Origin: CAZQGO01 sp964593065 | Lineage (GTDB): Bacteria; Oederibacteriota; JAAXVQ01 | DNA: 64,000 nucleotides | Direction of reading: 5' to 3' | Assembly: GCA_964593065.1 (NCBI GenBank) | Contig: CAZQGO010000011.1 | Location: forward strand, 24,965 to 88,964 | Shown here: piece by piece, positions 8,001-16,041 of the stretch | How the letters are laid out: each line of letters begins with the position of its first letter | Position numbering within the stretch: position 1 is the first letter of the stretch | Translations under genes and position numbers: made by a program | Notes under the pieces: generated by a model | What the model saw: only the letters and a program-made list of their open reading frames with translations | Told to the model about the DNA's origin: nothing | Database searches by the model: none

Positions 8001-9251
8001 TCACCGCCGCAACCATGCCAGCGGATTCAAGGCTTTGCCTTTTTGGCGGATTTCGAAATACAGGGCCGGACCCTTCCACGTGCCGGAGTCGCCCAGCGTG
8101 CCGATGACCTGTTCGGCGGCCACGGTGTCGCCTTCGCTGACCAGGATTTTGGCCAGGTACCCGTAGATGGTATTGAAGCCGTGGCCATGGTCCAGGATGA
8201 TCATGCGACCGTAGCCTTCAAACCATTCGGCGAACAAGACGCGGCCGGGCGCCACGGCGATGACATTCTGACCGATCGTTCCGGCGATGTCAATTCCTTT
8301 GTTATACAGGTACGTATTGAAGCGCGGGTGGCGCACTTTGCCGAAATAGGAAGTAATGCGGCCGCGGGTCGGCCAGGGCAGATTTTTCTGCCCTTGCGCG
8401 AAAACCCCGGCCGCGCCCTGCCGTGCCCGGGCCATGGCTGCCGCCTTGGCCTCCAATTGCTTCACCAGCGAGCTCAAGCGCCGGGAGGCCGCCGACAATT
8501 CGGCCACGGCCCGTTCGTGTTCACCACGCTCGGTCCGCACCTTATTCAGCATTCTTTTCCGTTGCTTTTTCTGACCCTGAATTCTCTTCAGGGTTCTGAG
8601 GGAATCGGCTTTCAACCGGCGGGCCTGGCCCTCGCGCTGCACCAGCAACTGCCGCTGCTGCCCGAGTTCGTGGCGGGTGGCGCGCAGCCGCTCCACCCAA
8701 AAGGCGTTTTGGCTGGCTAAAATATGAAAGAATTTCAGGCGGGCCAAGGCCTCGGCCAAGGACCGCGACTGCACCAGGGTTCGCCAGAATCCCCGGCTGC
8801 CCTCGCGGTACAGAAGGCGCAAGCGCGCCGCCAAGGAGGCCTGCAGCGCCTGGAGCGTTTCCTCGGTCTGGCCGATCTGTGCGCGCAGGCTTTCCAGGCT
8901 GTTCTGCACCAGCGCCAGGTTGCGTTCGTTTTCCCCGTATCGCTCCTCCGCCTCCGCGATCCGCTGGTCCGCGGCTTGGAGCTCGCGGAGGATGGAACGT
9001 TCGCGCTTCTTTTGCTGGCGGACCTGCCGCTTGTGCACCCGCAGCCGCTGCTGCACGGCCTGCAGGTCCTGCTGTTCGCGCTTCAGGTTCTGCCGGTACT
9101 GCTGCAGCCGGTCCTGGGCGGCCTGATTTTCCGCGGCGCACGCGCCGGCGACCAGGCAGGCGGACAGGAGAACGGCCCCGGCGACCGCGGCCAGCCTGCG
9201 CGGCGCGCGCGCGGGCACGCCGCCCGCCGGGCTAGGCTGCCGGGTGCGCAT
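8001..9251 (-). CDS. EnvC-like murein hydrolase activator, degenerate LytM domain
   Basis: The 416-aa product has a signal sequence (hydrophobic stretch about 20-39), a long coiled coil (about 40-275, full of heptads such as NLKREQQDLQAVQQRL) and a C-terminal LytM/M23 domain (about 290-416). The domain has lost its zinc site: the HxGxD position reads NKGID, the TxYAHL position reads TIYGYL and the HLHFE position reads ALYFEIR, as in catalytically dead EnvC. It should therefore activate amidases rather than cut peptidoglycan itself. It sits 24 nt after ftsX, whose complex with FtsE is known to control EnvC-type coiled-coil proteins across the inner membrane. Cognate amidases are not in the window. 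Confidence 0.88.
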   Translation of the reverse strand: MRTRQPSPAGGVPARAPRRLAAVAGAVLLSACLVAGACAAENQAAQDRLQQYRQNLKREQQDLQAVQQRLRVHKRQVRQQKKRERSILRELQAADQRIAEAEERYGENERNLALVQNSLESLRAQIGQTEETLQALQASLAARLRLLYREGSRGFWRTLVQSRSLAEALARLKFFHILASQNAFWVERLRATRHELGQQRQLLVQREGQARRLKADSLRTLKRIQGQKKQRKRMLNKVRTERGEHERAVAELSAASRRLSSLVKQLEAKAAAMARARQGAAGVFAQGQKNLPWPTRGRITSYFGKVRHPRFNTYLYNKGIDIAGTIGQNVIAVAPGRVLFAEWFEGYGRMIILDHGHGFNTIYGYLAKILVSEGDTVAAEQVIGTLGDSGTWKGPALYFEIRQKGKALNPLAWLRR

Positions 9252-9275
9252 GCTGTCGCGACGCCCGCCGCGGCG

Positions 9276-10163
9276 TCATTCGCGCAATTCCCTGCCGACG
9301 GAAACCAGGCTGCCGGCCAAACCCAGGAGCGCTCCGGCCACAACCAAACCCCCGGTCGCCAGCAGGGCCGCCTGGGACGCCCAGGGCGGCAACCAGGCGT
9401 TCAGGTTAAGACCCATGTCCTGCCAGGAATAATGCGCCAGGATCTGCCAAATCAGGAAGAGCAGCAAGGAGGCCAGCAGGCCGCTGGCCATGCCCTGAAC
9501 CATGCCCCAGATCAGGAAGGGCCCGCGGATGAACCACGGCGTGGCGCCGATGATGCGCAAAATGCTGATCTCCTCCCGGTGGGCGAACACCATCAGGCTG
9601 ATGATGTTGCCGATAATGATGACCGCGGCCGCCATGAGGCTGATGGTCAGGATCAGGACCGCCAAGCGGACCAAGGCCAGGGCCTTGAGCAGGCGGTTGG
9701 CGTCCGTGCCGCCGTAGGCGATCTCATCCACGCCCGGCTGGGCCCGCACCCAGGCGGCAAAACGCTCTACGTTCTCGGGCGTTTTTTCCGCCAGCTGCAC
9801 CCGCACGGAGGCCGGCAGCGGATTTCCGCCCAGCACTTCCAGGAAGCGCCGCAGCTCGGGGTCGCGGCCGAATTCCGCCAGGGCGTCCTCCCGCGAGCGG
9901 TATTCCACGCCCGTCACCTGCGGATGGTTCCGAAGCTTCTCCAAAAAAGCCTCCTGGACCGGGGCCTCGATCCGGTCGTTTAAAAAAACCACGATTTCAA
10001 CCTTGGCTTCCACGAACTGCGTCAGGCGGTAGATGCCGATTTCGATCGCGGCCACGATTCCCAGGGCCATCAGGGCCATGCTGATGGAGCCCAGGGAGAT
10101 CAGGTTCAACCGCTTGGAGCGGGTAAAGTACCGGAAGGCCTCGCGGAACAAAAAAGGGCTCAC
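9276..10163 (-). CDS. ftsX: Cell division protein FtsX
   Basis: The 295-aa membrane protein has the FtsX layout: a first membrane helix around residues 22-45, a periplasmic domain (about 46-150, VEYRSREDALAEFG and NPLPASVRVQL are family-like) and three further helices (about 170-195, 220-245, 265-290) with FAHREEISILRIIGATPWFIRGPF between them. The GTG at 10163 overlaps the ftsE TGA (GTGA) and has AAAGGA 7 nt upstream; a longer upstream reading runs inside ftsE and is rejected. With FtsE it forms an ABC-type complex that does not transport but transmits ATP hydrolysis to the EnvC-like protein encoded next. Confidence 0.92.
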   Translation of the reverse strand: MSPFLFREAFRYFTRSKRLNLISLGSISMALMALGIVAAIEIGIYRLTQFVEAKVEIVVFLNDRIEAPVQEAFLEKLRNHPQVTGVEYRSREDALAEFGRDPELRRFLEVLGGNPLPASVRVQLAEKTPENVERFAAWVRAQPGVDEIAYGGTDANRLLKALALVRLAVLILTISLMAAAVIIIGNIISLMVFAHREEISILRIIGATPWFIRGPFLIWGMVQGMASGLLASLLLFLIWQILAHYSWQDMGLNLNAWLPPWASQAALLATGGLVVAGALLGLAGSLVSVGRELRE

Positions 10164-10828
10164 CACTTGGTCCTTTCGCCGCGCATCACGCCCTTGTCCA
10201 GGAAGATGGCGCGTTTGCGCAGTTTCTGGATGAAGTTGAGGTTGTGCGTCGTGCACACCACCGTGGTGCCCGCCTCGGCCATGGACTTGAGCAGCTGCAT
10301 GACCTCCCAGCCCGTGGTGAAGTCCAGGTTGCCCGTCGGCTCGTCGGCCAGGAGCAGCGGCGGGTCGTGGACGATGGCCCGCGCCAGCACCACCCGCTGC
10401 ATCTCGCCGCCGGAAAGGTGCCAGGGCCGCTGATGGCGCTTGGCGGCCAGGCCGACTTTTTCCAGGGCCCGGTTGACTTCCCGCTGGATCGTCTTGCCCT
10501 TGTCCCCCATCACGTGCAGGGCCAGGGCCACGTTCTCAAAAACCGTGCGGTCATAGAGGAGCTTGAAGTCCTGAAAAACCACGCCGATGCGGCGGCGGAA
10601 GAACGGGAGCTGCCGGGGCTTGAGTTTGGCCACATTCTGGTCTTCGACAATGACCTGGCCGCGGGTGGGCAGGATCTCCCGGAAGATCAGCCGGATCAGG
10701 GTGCTCTTGCCGGCGCCGGACGGTCCCGTGATCATGACGAATTCCCCGCGCCCGATCTGCAGACTGACGTCGCGCAGGGCCTTGAATTCGTTTTGATAGG
10801 TCATGAAGACTTGGTGAAATTGAATCAA
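10160..10828 (-). CDS. ftsE: Cell division ATP-binding protein FtsE
   Basis: The 222-aa ATPase shows Walker A GPSGAGKST at about residues 35-43, Q-loop VVFQDFKLL, signature LSGGEMQR, Walker B LLLADEP and the switch HN in TTHNLNF. The start is read as TTG at 10828 with AAGGCGG about 7 nt upstream; the first internal ATG would remove the first beta strand. It is the first gene of ftsE-ftsX-envC-ctp and lies directly downstream of a well-formed promoter. In E. coli FtsEX links the divisome to peptidoglycan hydrolysis at the septum. Confidence 0.94.
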   Translation of the reverse strand: MIQFHQVFMTYQNEFKALRDVSLQIGRGEFVMITGPSGAGKSTLIRLIFREILPTRGQVIVEDQNVAKLKPRQLPFFRRRIGVVFQDFKLLYDRTVFENVALALHVMGDKGKTIQREVNRALEKVGLAAKRHQRPWHLSGGEMQRVVLARAIVHDPPLLLADEPTGNLDFTTGWEVMQLLKSMAEAGTTVVCTTHNLNFIQKLRKRAIFLDKGVMRGERTKW

Positions 10829-10856
10829 GGGAACCCGCCTTCCGGGAATTGCTTCA

Positions 10857-10886
10857 ATTATAAATCCCGCCGCAGGCCGGCGTCAA
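10857..10886 (-). promoter_or_regulatory. Sigma70-type promoter for ftsE-ftsX-envC-ctp
   Basis: On the minus strand TTGACG (10881-10886) and a perfect TATAAT (10857-10862) are separated by 18 nt. The predicted transcription start lies about 20 nt before the ftsE TTG start. Confidence 0.7.
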
Positions 10887-10949
10887 TCTCGCCCCCGCCT
10901 CTTTTCGCGCCCGGGCCGCAAGTTTTTCGCCGCCGCCCGGGTAAAAAAA

Positions 10950-10958
10950 TGCTATGAT
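10950..10958 (+). promoter_or_regulatory. Possible extended -10 promoter for the plus-strand envelope gene
   Basis: TGCTATGAT (10950-10958) matches an extended -10 element (TGn plus TATGAT) about 55 nt before the ATG at 11014. No good -35 is visible. It is divergent from the ftsE promoter. Confidence 0.4.
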
Positions 10959-11013
10959 GGCGCGAAAATTTTCCCGCTGGCCCTCCTGCGGGAGCCTGTT
11001 CGGAGGACCGCAC

Positions 11014-11991
11014 ATGCCGTTCCGCCTGACCGAATCAAGTCATCCTTCCCGCACCGCGCGCGGGCGGCGGGCCGCACGCCCGTCCGCAAGCCTGGCGCGG
11101 ACCCGGATCGGGATCGCGGCGGCCGTCTTGGCCGCGGCCTGGCTGTCCGCTCCGAACGCGGACGCCTCGGCGTACACGGTCACGGTCACGAAGCAATCCG
11201 AACAGCCGGCGCAAACCAGCCTGCAACCCGTCGGCGAAGCCACGCCGCCCGCGCCCGAGGCCTCCGCCAATACGACCCCGGCCGGCGGGCCCGCAACGCC
11301 CCTGGCCGTCCAAAATCCCTCGCCGCCCGGCGATGCCACCCGCATCCGGGTGATCCAGGCCCCTGGCCCGGAACCGGGCAGGCGCCGGGAGGGGTATGCG
11401 TACACCGAAGGCCCGCTCAATGCCCTGCTCGGCTTGTCCGACATCGGCCTGTACGGGGGATACGAGTATTGGACCGCCCCGCTGACCACGTCTTTTTTTT
11501 CCGCGCAGGACCGCTGGTGGGCGGGGCGGCCCGCATTCCAGTTGGGAGGCGGGGGCGTGTCTTTCAACCTCCCCCTGTTTCCCTTTCTCGAAATCGAGCC
11601 CAAAGCCGGCCTGTGGTTCGGCGGCCAGTCCCGTGAAGCCAGACGCCCCTCGGGGACCGCGCGGGAATCCCTGGCCTATCGCGCCTGGGAATACGGCCTG
11701 GACTTCATCCTGCCGCTGCTGCGGCCGGGTTTCCTGCAGCTGGGATTGAGCGGTCGCTCCTTGAGCACGACCGTTGATCTGGAGACCGATGTGCCGGCCT
11801 TTACCTACGAGGGCTTTCTGCTGGACAACGCCGTGGCGACCGAGTTGTCCGTAGGCGCCGGGCTGGTCTCTCCTGCCGATTGGCCCCTGCGTTTGCGGCT
11901 GGGGATCGTCGGTTTCTACCAGTTCGCGGACTTCGGCGACAGCCGGGGCCTGCGCATCTATTTCGCGGCCCACATCCGCCGTTGGCACTGA
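11014..11991 (+). CDS. Secreted envelope protein, probable outer-membrane beta-barrel
   Basis: I do not recognise a named family. The ATG at 11014 has CGGAGGA 7 nt upstream and opens a long signal peptide with an Arg-rich N-region and a hydrophobic core IGIAAAVLAAAWLSAP around residues 31-46. A Pro/Ala/Thr-rich segment (about 60-130) follows. The C-terminal ~190 residues alternate hydrophobic and polar residues, are rich in Gly and aromatics (GLYGGYEYW, RPAFQLGGGGVSFNL, YEGFLLDNAVATELSVGAG) and end in YFAAHIRRWH, which fits a small beta-barrel. It stands alone between the divergent ftsE promoter and the convergent csaB end. The function is unknown. Confidence 0.7.
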   Translation: MPFRLTESSHPSRTARGRRAARPSASLARTRIGIAAAVLAAAWLSAPNADASAYTVTVTKQSEQPAQTSLQPVGEATPPAPEASANTTPAGGPATPLAVQNPSPPGDATRIRVIQAPGPEPGRRREGYAYTEGPLNALLGLSDIGLYGGYEYWTAPLTTSFFSAQDRWWAGRPAFQLGGGGVSFNLPLFPFLEIEPKAGLWFGGQSREARRPSGTARESLAYRAWEYGLDFILPLLRPGFLQLGLSGRSLSTTVDLETDVPAFTYEGFLLDNAVATELSVGAGLVSPADWPLRLRLGIVGFYQFADFGDSRGLRIYFAAHIRRWH

Positions 11992-12044
11992 ACCCGCGGA
12001 CGACCCGCGTCCGCTCCGGCAAGTCCCGGACTTCCGCCTGGGTG

Positions 12045-13082
12045 CTAGGCCGGCCGGGCATCCAAGGCCAGCAGAAAATCCCGCACGCCCTGTTCCGCCC
12101 GGTTCCGCAAGCCTTCACTTTGCCGTTCGGCCGCGTCCCGGAACTGCGGCCACGCCGGCAGGTGGGAGGCGAAGCTGGCCGCGGGATCGGTGCCGTCCAG
12201 CAGCGGCTGCTCCAAGTCCCGCAGGAGCTGCCGCAGTTTCGGATCCGGCCCGAAGCCTGACACGGCCGCGCCGGCCAGCGCGCCCAGGACGAGTCCGTGG
12301 TACCGCTGGCTGATGACCCATTCGGCCCCTGAAAATTCCGCGAGCAGCGCGCTGCCGTTTTCCCCGCCGGCGGCGACGAAGCGGCAGTCGCGGAACCTGG
12401 CGTCCCGCCGCACGCGTTGCAGCCAGGCGCGGTCCCCGCGGTTTCCCAGGGCGACGAAGCCCAGCCGCCGCCCCCGAGCCGAGGCCAAGCGGGCGCACGC
12501 CCCCAGCCACTCCGGAACGCGTTCCGGCTGCCAATCCGCGCGCGGGCACACGATCCACTCCGTGCAACCGCGCCGCGCGGGGCGCGGCAGCAGCCACGCC
12601 AAGTCCGCCCCGAGCCGCAGGCGTTCCGCGGGCACGCCCGCCGCCCGGCACCATTCCAGGCTCTCGCGGTCTCGCGCCACGATCAGCTCGGCCCGGGGCA
12701 GGACGCGGCGGCACAGCGCCTGGTTGACGGCCCGGCGCACCGGGCCGAAGCCCTGCGCCAGCCACCACACCCTCTTGCCCAGGGCTTGCGCCGCGGCCTG
12801 CAGGCCCAGGTAGTACGCCGGCGTAAGCGGGCCGGAGAGGTCCTGCACCAACCCGCCTCCGCCCAGGATCAAACCGTCGCATCCCGTCAGGGCCGCTCCC
12901 AGGCTCGCCGGGTTCCAGCGCGAGCGCGCCCCGATGCCGTGGCGCCGCCGCGTGTCCGCCGGAGCGGCGGAGAGCACGGTCGGCGTATGCCCCCGCCGCG
13001 CCAGCCGCGGCAACAGCGCTTCCAATTGCAGCTCGTCACCGGCGTTGCCGAAGCCGTAATAGCCCAGGACCGCCAGTTTCAC
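12045..13082 (-). CDS. csaB: CsaB-type polysaccharide pyruvyl transferase
   Basis: The 345-aa product matches the polysaccharide pyruvyl transferase family (CsaB/WcaK). The N-terminus VKLAVLGYYGFGNAGDELQL carries the characteristic GNxGDE loop, followed by LILGGGGLVQDLSGPLTPAYY and VWWLAQGFGPVRR; WVISQRYHGLVLGALAG near residues 277-291 holds the family's RxHG motif. CsaB adds ketal-pyruvate to a cell-wall polymer, which in several bacteria is the ligand for SLH-domain S-layer proteins. The GTG at 13082 overlaps the preceding TGA (GTGA). The pairing with a DUF5693-like membrane protein upstream is a recurring arrangement in SLH-bearing organisms; no SLH protein is visible in this window. Confidence 0.88.
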   Translation of the reverse strand: MKLAVLGYYGFGNAGDELQLEALLPRLARRGHTPTVLSAAPADTRRRHGIGARSRWNPASLGAALTGCDGLILGGGGLVQDLSGPLTPAYYLGLQAAAQALGKRVWWLAQGFGPVRRAVNQALCRRVLPRAELIVARDRESLEWCRAAGVPAERLRLGADLAWLLPRPARRGCTEWIVCPRADWQPERVPEWLGACARLASARGRRLGFVALGNRGDRAWLQRVRRDARFRDCRFVAAGGENGSALLAEFSGAEWVISQRYHGLVLGALAGAAVSGFGPDPKLRQLLRDLEQPLLDGTDPAASFASHLPAWPQFRDAAERQSEGLRNRAEQGVRDFLLALDARPA

Positions 13083-15010
13083 GCCGTTCTCCGGCGACGC
13101 GCCAGGCGCCAGACGCCCCAAGCCAGGATTCCAAGCAGCAGTCCCAGCCACAAGCCGTGGAAAGTCCGCAGCAGGCTGAGCATCAGGGGAGTGTGGATGT
13201 GGCAAAAAGTATTGATGAGGGAAACCTGGCCGATCATGCCGAAGAAAACCGCGATCTGCGGCCAGATTCTCGTGGGAACGGCCGGGAGGCGGCGGCCGAC
13301 CAGTCCCAGCAGCAGCAGGGGATGGCCCAGGAGGAATTCCTTGAAGCGGGGACGCACGCCCAGCAGCGTCTCCAGGGCGTCGCGGAGCGCCAGTTCCGGG
13401 CGAGAGGCCTTGAACCAGGAAAAATTTCCGGTGCGCAGGAGCAGCAGCGCGAACAATCCGAGCACGGCCAGGCCGCCGGCCAAGGTCGCCCACCGCCTTC
13501 CGGGCTGCCAGCGTTCGCGCCACCACTGGCCCTCGAGGACCTGGGGAAAAAGAACCACGCCGGACACGGCGAGCGGGAGCAGGTAGGCAAGCTTAACCCC
13601 GGCAAAGGTGTCCAGGCGCAGCGTGAATTGCGGCTGGTACAGCAGCACGGCAATGGCCAGGCCGCCGGCGAGGCTCCAGGCCGTCACGCGGCAGAAATCG
13701 AGCAGGCCGGCGCGCAGCGCCCGCCCCGGCGCGGGAAAAACCTCGGGATAGGACGCCACGCTCGTCAAGCCCAGCAGGGGCGCCGTCACGGCCAGCAGCC
13801 AGGCGGCCAGCTTCACGCCCCAGTCGGCCGGTCCTTCGCTCTGCACGATCCACAGACCCAGGACCGTGAGGATCGCCGTCCAACGGAAGTTGGCGGGCCG
13901 CAGGCGGATGGTCAGCACGTGGTCCACGGCCTCATCCTGCCCCGTGGTGCCCGCGGCCCAGAGAGCCAGGCGCCACAGCAGCAGGAACAAGGCCGCGCCC
14001 AGGCCCAGAAACAAGCCCAGGCGCGGCAGCCTGCCGGTCCGGCCCAGGCCCTGTTGCCCGGCCGGCCCCAGCCGGATCCCTTCCCGCCGCAGATCGTTCT
14101 TGAGGGCCTGGAAGAAAGCCAGGTCCTGCGCGAAAGGCCGCCCGCGGGGGGGCTGCACGTACAGGAAGCGGACTCCCCGCTCCCGCACGGCCCGCACCAT
14201 CCGCTGGCGCTGTTCCGCGGGCCGGAGGCGGCGTGCCTCCTTGGCGGTGAGAATGTGCGCGGGAAACAACACGCGCAGGCGCGCGCTGCGCAGGACCGCG
14301 CGGGCCGCCGAGGGCAGGGAGAATTCGGGCAGTGCGATGGCGGGCTTGCGCAGCCAGGGCGTGTATAAATAGGCCCGGAAAAAATTCCGCGCCCCCCAGC
14401 CGCCCCGCCATTCCGGCAGGACCACTTCGGGCTGCAGGGACGCCACGGCCTGGTTGAACTGATCCAGGTTCAGGGCCGGACCCCAGTCGCCGGCCGGCAG
14501 GTGGAGCGCCCGGCGGAAACCCGGCGGCATGGGGCCGCTGGGAATTTCCAGGATGAAGCGCCTGGGATCAATTCGCGGGATGGGATGCGGCAGGCGCACG
14601 TCGAAAATGTACTGGTCCTGCCGCAGCCGGACCTTGAGCTCCTTCAGGGCGAACTGGCCGCTTAAAAAAACCACGGCGTTTCCGCTTAGAGTGCGGTCCG
14701 CAAAACGCAACTCCAGCAGGTCCGGCTCCGGCTGCCAGGCTTCGGCCAGACCGTAACGCAGCATGTCATCCAGGGTGTAGGGCTCGCGGACCAAAGTGGT
14801 CACGCCCGCGCCCAGCAGGGCCGCCGGTGCTCCGGGATCCTGTTCCGCGGCCTTCAGCAGCCGCGCTTCGGAATAGGCCAGCTCGACCTGCGGCGCGGCG
14901 GCTTCGATTTCCAGCCGCTGCACGGCCATGGCGCCGGTCAGGCCCAGCGCGGCGGCCAGCAGGAGCGTGACGATGAAACGTTCGTTCGGGGCGGGTGCCG
15001 CGGGCTTCAC
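13079..15010 (-). CDS. DUF5693-like polytopic membrane protein upstream of csaB
   Basis: The 643-aa protein has one N-terminal membrane segment (about residues 15-32, FIVTLLLAAALGLTGAMAV), a soluble extracytoplasmic region (about 35-330) and a C-terminal block of about eight hydrophobic helices, including GLFLGLGAALFLLLWRLALWAAG and WATLAGGLAVLGLFALLLLRTG. Length, layout and position next to csaB fit the DUF5693 family; the biochemical role is unknown but a part in building or exporting the pyruvylated polymer is a reasonable inference. It overlaps mltG upstream (GTGA at 15007-15010) and csaB downstream, so the three genes are translationally coupled. Confidence 0.75.
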   Translation of the reverse strand: MKPAAPAPNERFIVTLLLAAALGLTGAMAVQRLEIEAAAPQVELAYSEARLLKAAEQDPGAPAALLGAGVTTLVREPYTLDDMLRYGLAEAWQPEPDLLELRFADRTLSGNAVVFLSGQFALKELKVRLRQDQYIFDVRLPHPIPRIDPRRFILEIPSGPMPPGFRRALHLPAGDWGPALNLDQFNQAVASLQPEVVLPEWRGGWGARNFFRAYLYTPWLRKPAIALPEFSLPSAARAVLRSARLRVLFPAHILTAKEARRLRPAEQRQRMVRAVRERGVRFLYVQPPRGRPFAQDLAFFQALKNDLRREGIRLGPAGQQGLGRTGRLPRLGLFLGLGAALFLLLWRLALWAAGTTGQDEAVDHVLTIRLRPANFRWTAILTVLGLWIVQSEGPADWGVKLAAWLLAVTAPLLGLTSVASYPEVFPAPGRALRAGLLDFCRVTAWSLAGGLAIAVLLYQPQFTLRLDTFAGVKLAYLLPLAVSGVVLFPQVLEGQWWRERWQPGRRWATLAGGLAVLGLFALLLLRTGNFSWFKASRPELALRDALETLLGVRPRFKEFLLGHPLLLLGLVGRRLPAVPTRIWPQIAVFFGMIGQVSLINTFCHIHTPLMLSLLRTFHGLWLGLLLGILAWGVWRLARRRRTA

Positions 15011-16041
15011 GGCACGGGTGTGGAGGCGGCCCGGGGCGCCGTCCGTTGGCGCAGCCGCTTGTGGGCCCATTTGGCCCGCTTGTGCGTTTCGAAATCCTCT
15101 GAAAAAATATGATGCCCGTCTTCTCCCACCACGAAGTACAGGTACTTCGTCTGCGCCGGATGTGCGGCCGCCTGCAGGGACGAAAGCCCGGGATTGCCGA
15201 TGGGCCCGGGCGGCAGGCCGCGGTGGCGGTAGGTATTGTAGGGCGAGCGGGTTTGCAGGTCCTCCAGGCTCAGGTCGCCGCCGGTCCGCCCCAGGCTGTA
15301 GAGCACCGTGGCGCAGGATTCCAGGCGCTGGCGCGCCCGCAGGCGGTTGTAGAACACGGAGGCGACCCGCGGGCGTTCGGCGGGCACGCGCACTTCCCTT
15401 TCGATGATCGAGGCCAAGGTGACGATTTGCAGGGGGCTTAAACCCTGGGCCCGGCCGGCGGCCCAGAGGGATTCCCCGGTTTGTTCGTGAAAGCGGTCCA
15501 CCATGCGGCGTGCGATTTGCCTGGCCGTCCAGCCTTTGGGGATCTCATAGGTGTCGGGAAACAGGAAGCCTTCCAAGCCGGGGGCCGGCACGTGCCAGTC
15601 CGCGGCCAGGGCCGGGTCGTTCACCACGGCCAGAAATTCCCCGGCGCGCGCCAAACCCTCGGCCTCGAGCTTGTCCGCGATCTGGCGGGCCGTGAATCCT
15701 TCCGGGATCGTGAAAGCATGCTTGAGGGTCCGGCCCTCGGCCAGTTGCCGCACGACCTCGGACAGGCCGGCGTGCGGCGGAAAGGCGTATTCGCCGGCCT
15801 GCAATCTGCGGGCCTGTCCGCTGAGCAGGGCCCAGTAGCGGAACAGCGCCGCACTGCGCACCACGCCCGCGGCCTGAAGCTGCCGGCCGATGGCGGCGGT
15901 GCCGGCACCGGTGGGGATGTCGAGCACGCGTTCCGCGCCGGCCGGTCCCTGCCAGGCGTACCCCCGGAAAACCAGGAACGCGGCACCCGCCAGCACGGCC
16001 GCCAAGGCCAGCCACTGCCAGGATCCGAGCCGGGCCGTCAC
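15007..16041 (-). CDS. mltG: MltG, endolytic peptidoglycan transglycosylase
   Basis: The 344-aa product has one N-terminal membrane helix (residues about 8-25), a LysM-like segment and the YceG/MltG catalytic domain. The catalytic glutamate is Glu214 in LASIIEREV; YNRLRARQRLESCATVLYSLG and PPGPIGNPGLSSLQAAA are family motifs, with the usual SDPT replaced by SCAT. MltG cuts nascent glycan strands and sets their length. The GTG at 16041 overlaps the stop of the secreted protein upstream (GTGA), which is an unusual coupling of a wall enzyme to a secreted Thr/Pro-linker protein. Confidence 0.92.
   Translation of the reverse strand: MTARLGSWQWLALAAVLAGAAFLVFRGYAWQGPAGAERVLDIPTGAGTAAIGRQLQAAGVVRSAALFRYWALLSGQARRLQAGEYAFPPHAGLSEVVRQLAEGRTLKHAFTIPEGFTARQIADKLEAEGLARAGEFLAVVNDPALAADWHVPAPGLEGFLFPDTYEIPKGWTARQIARRMVDRFHEQTGESLWAAGRAQGLSPLQIVTLASIIEREVRVPAERPRVASVFYNRLRARQRLESCATVLYSLGRTGGDLSLEDLQTRSPYNTYRHRGLPPGPIGNPGLSSLQAAAHPAQTKYLYFVVGEDGHHIFSEDFETHKRAKWAHKRLRQRTAPRAASTPVP

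Noticed and set aside
11996..12014. Terminator between the plus-strand envelope gene and csaB
   Set aside because: GCGGACG/CGTCCGC can form a 7-bp stem, but there is no T-run on either strand; too weak to call.
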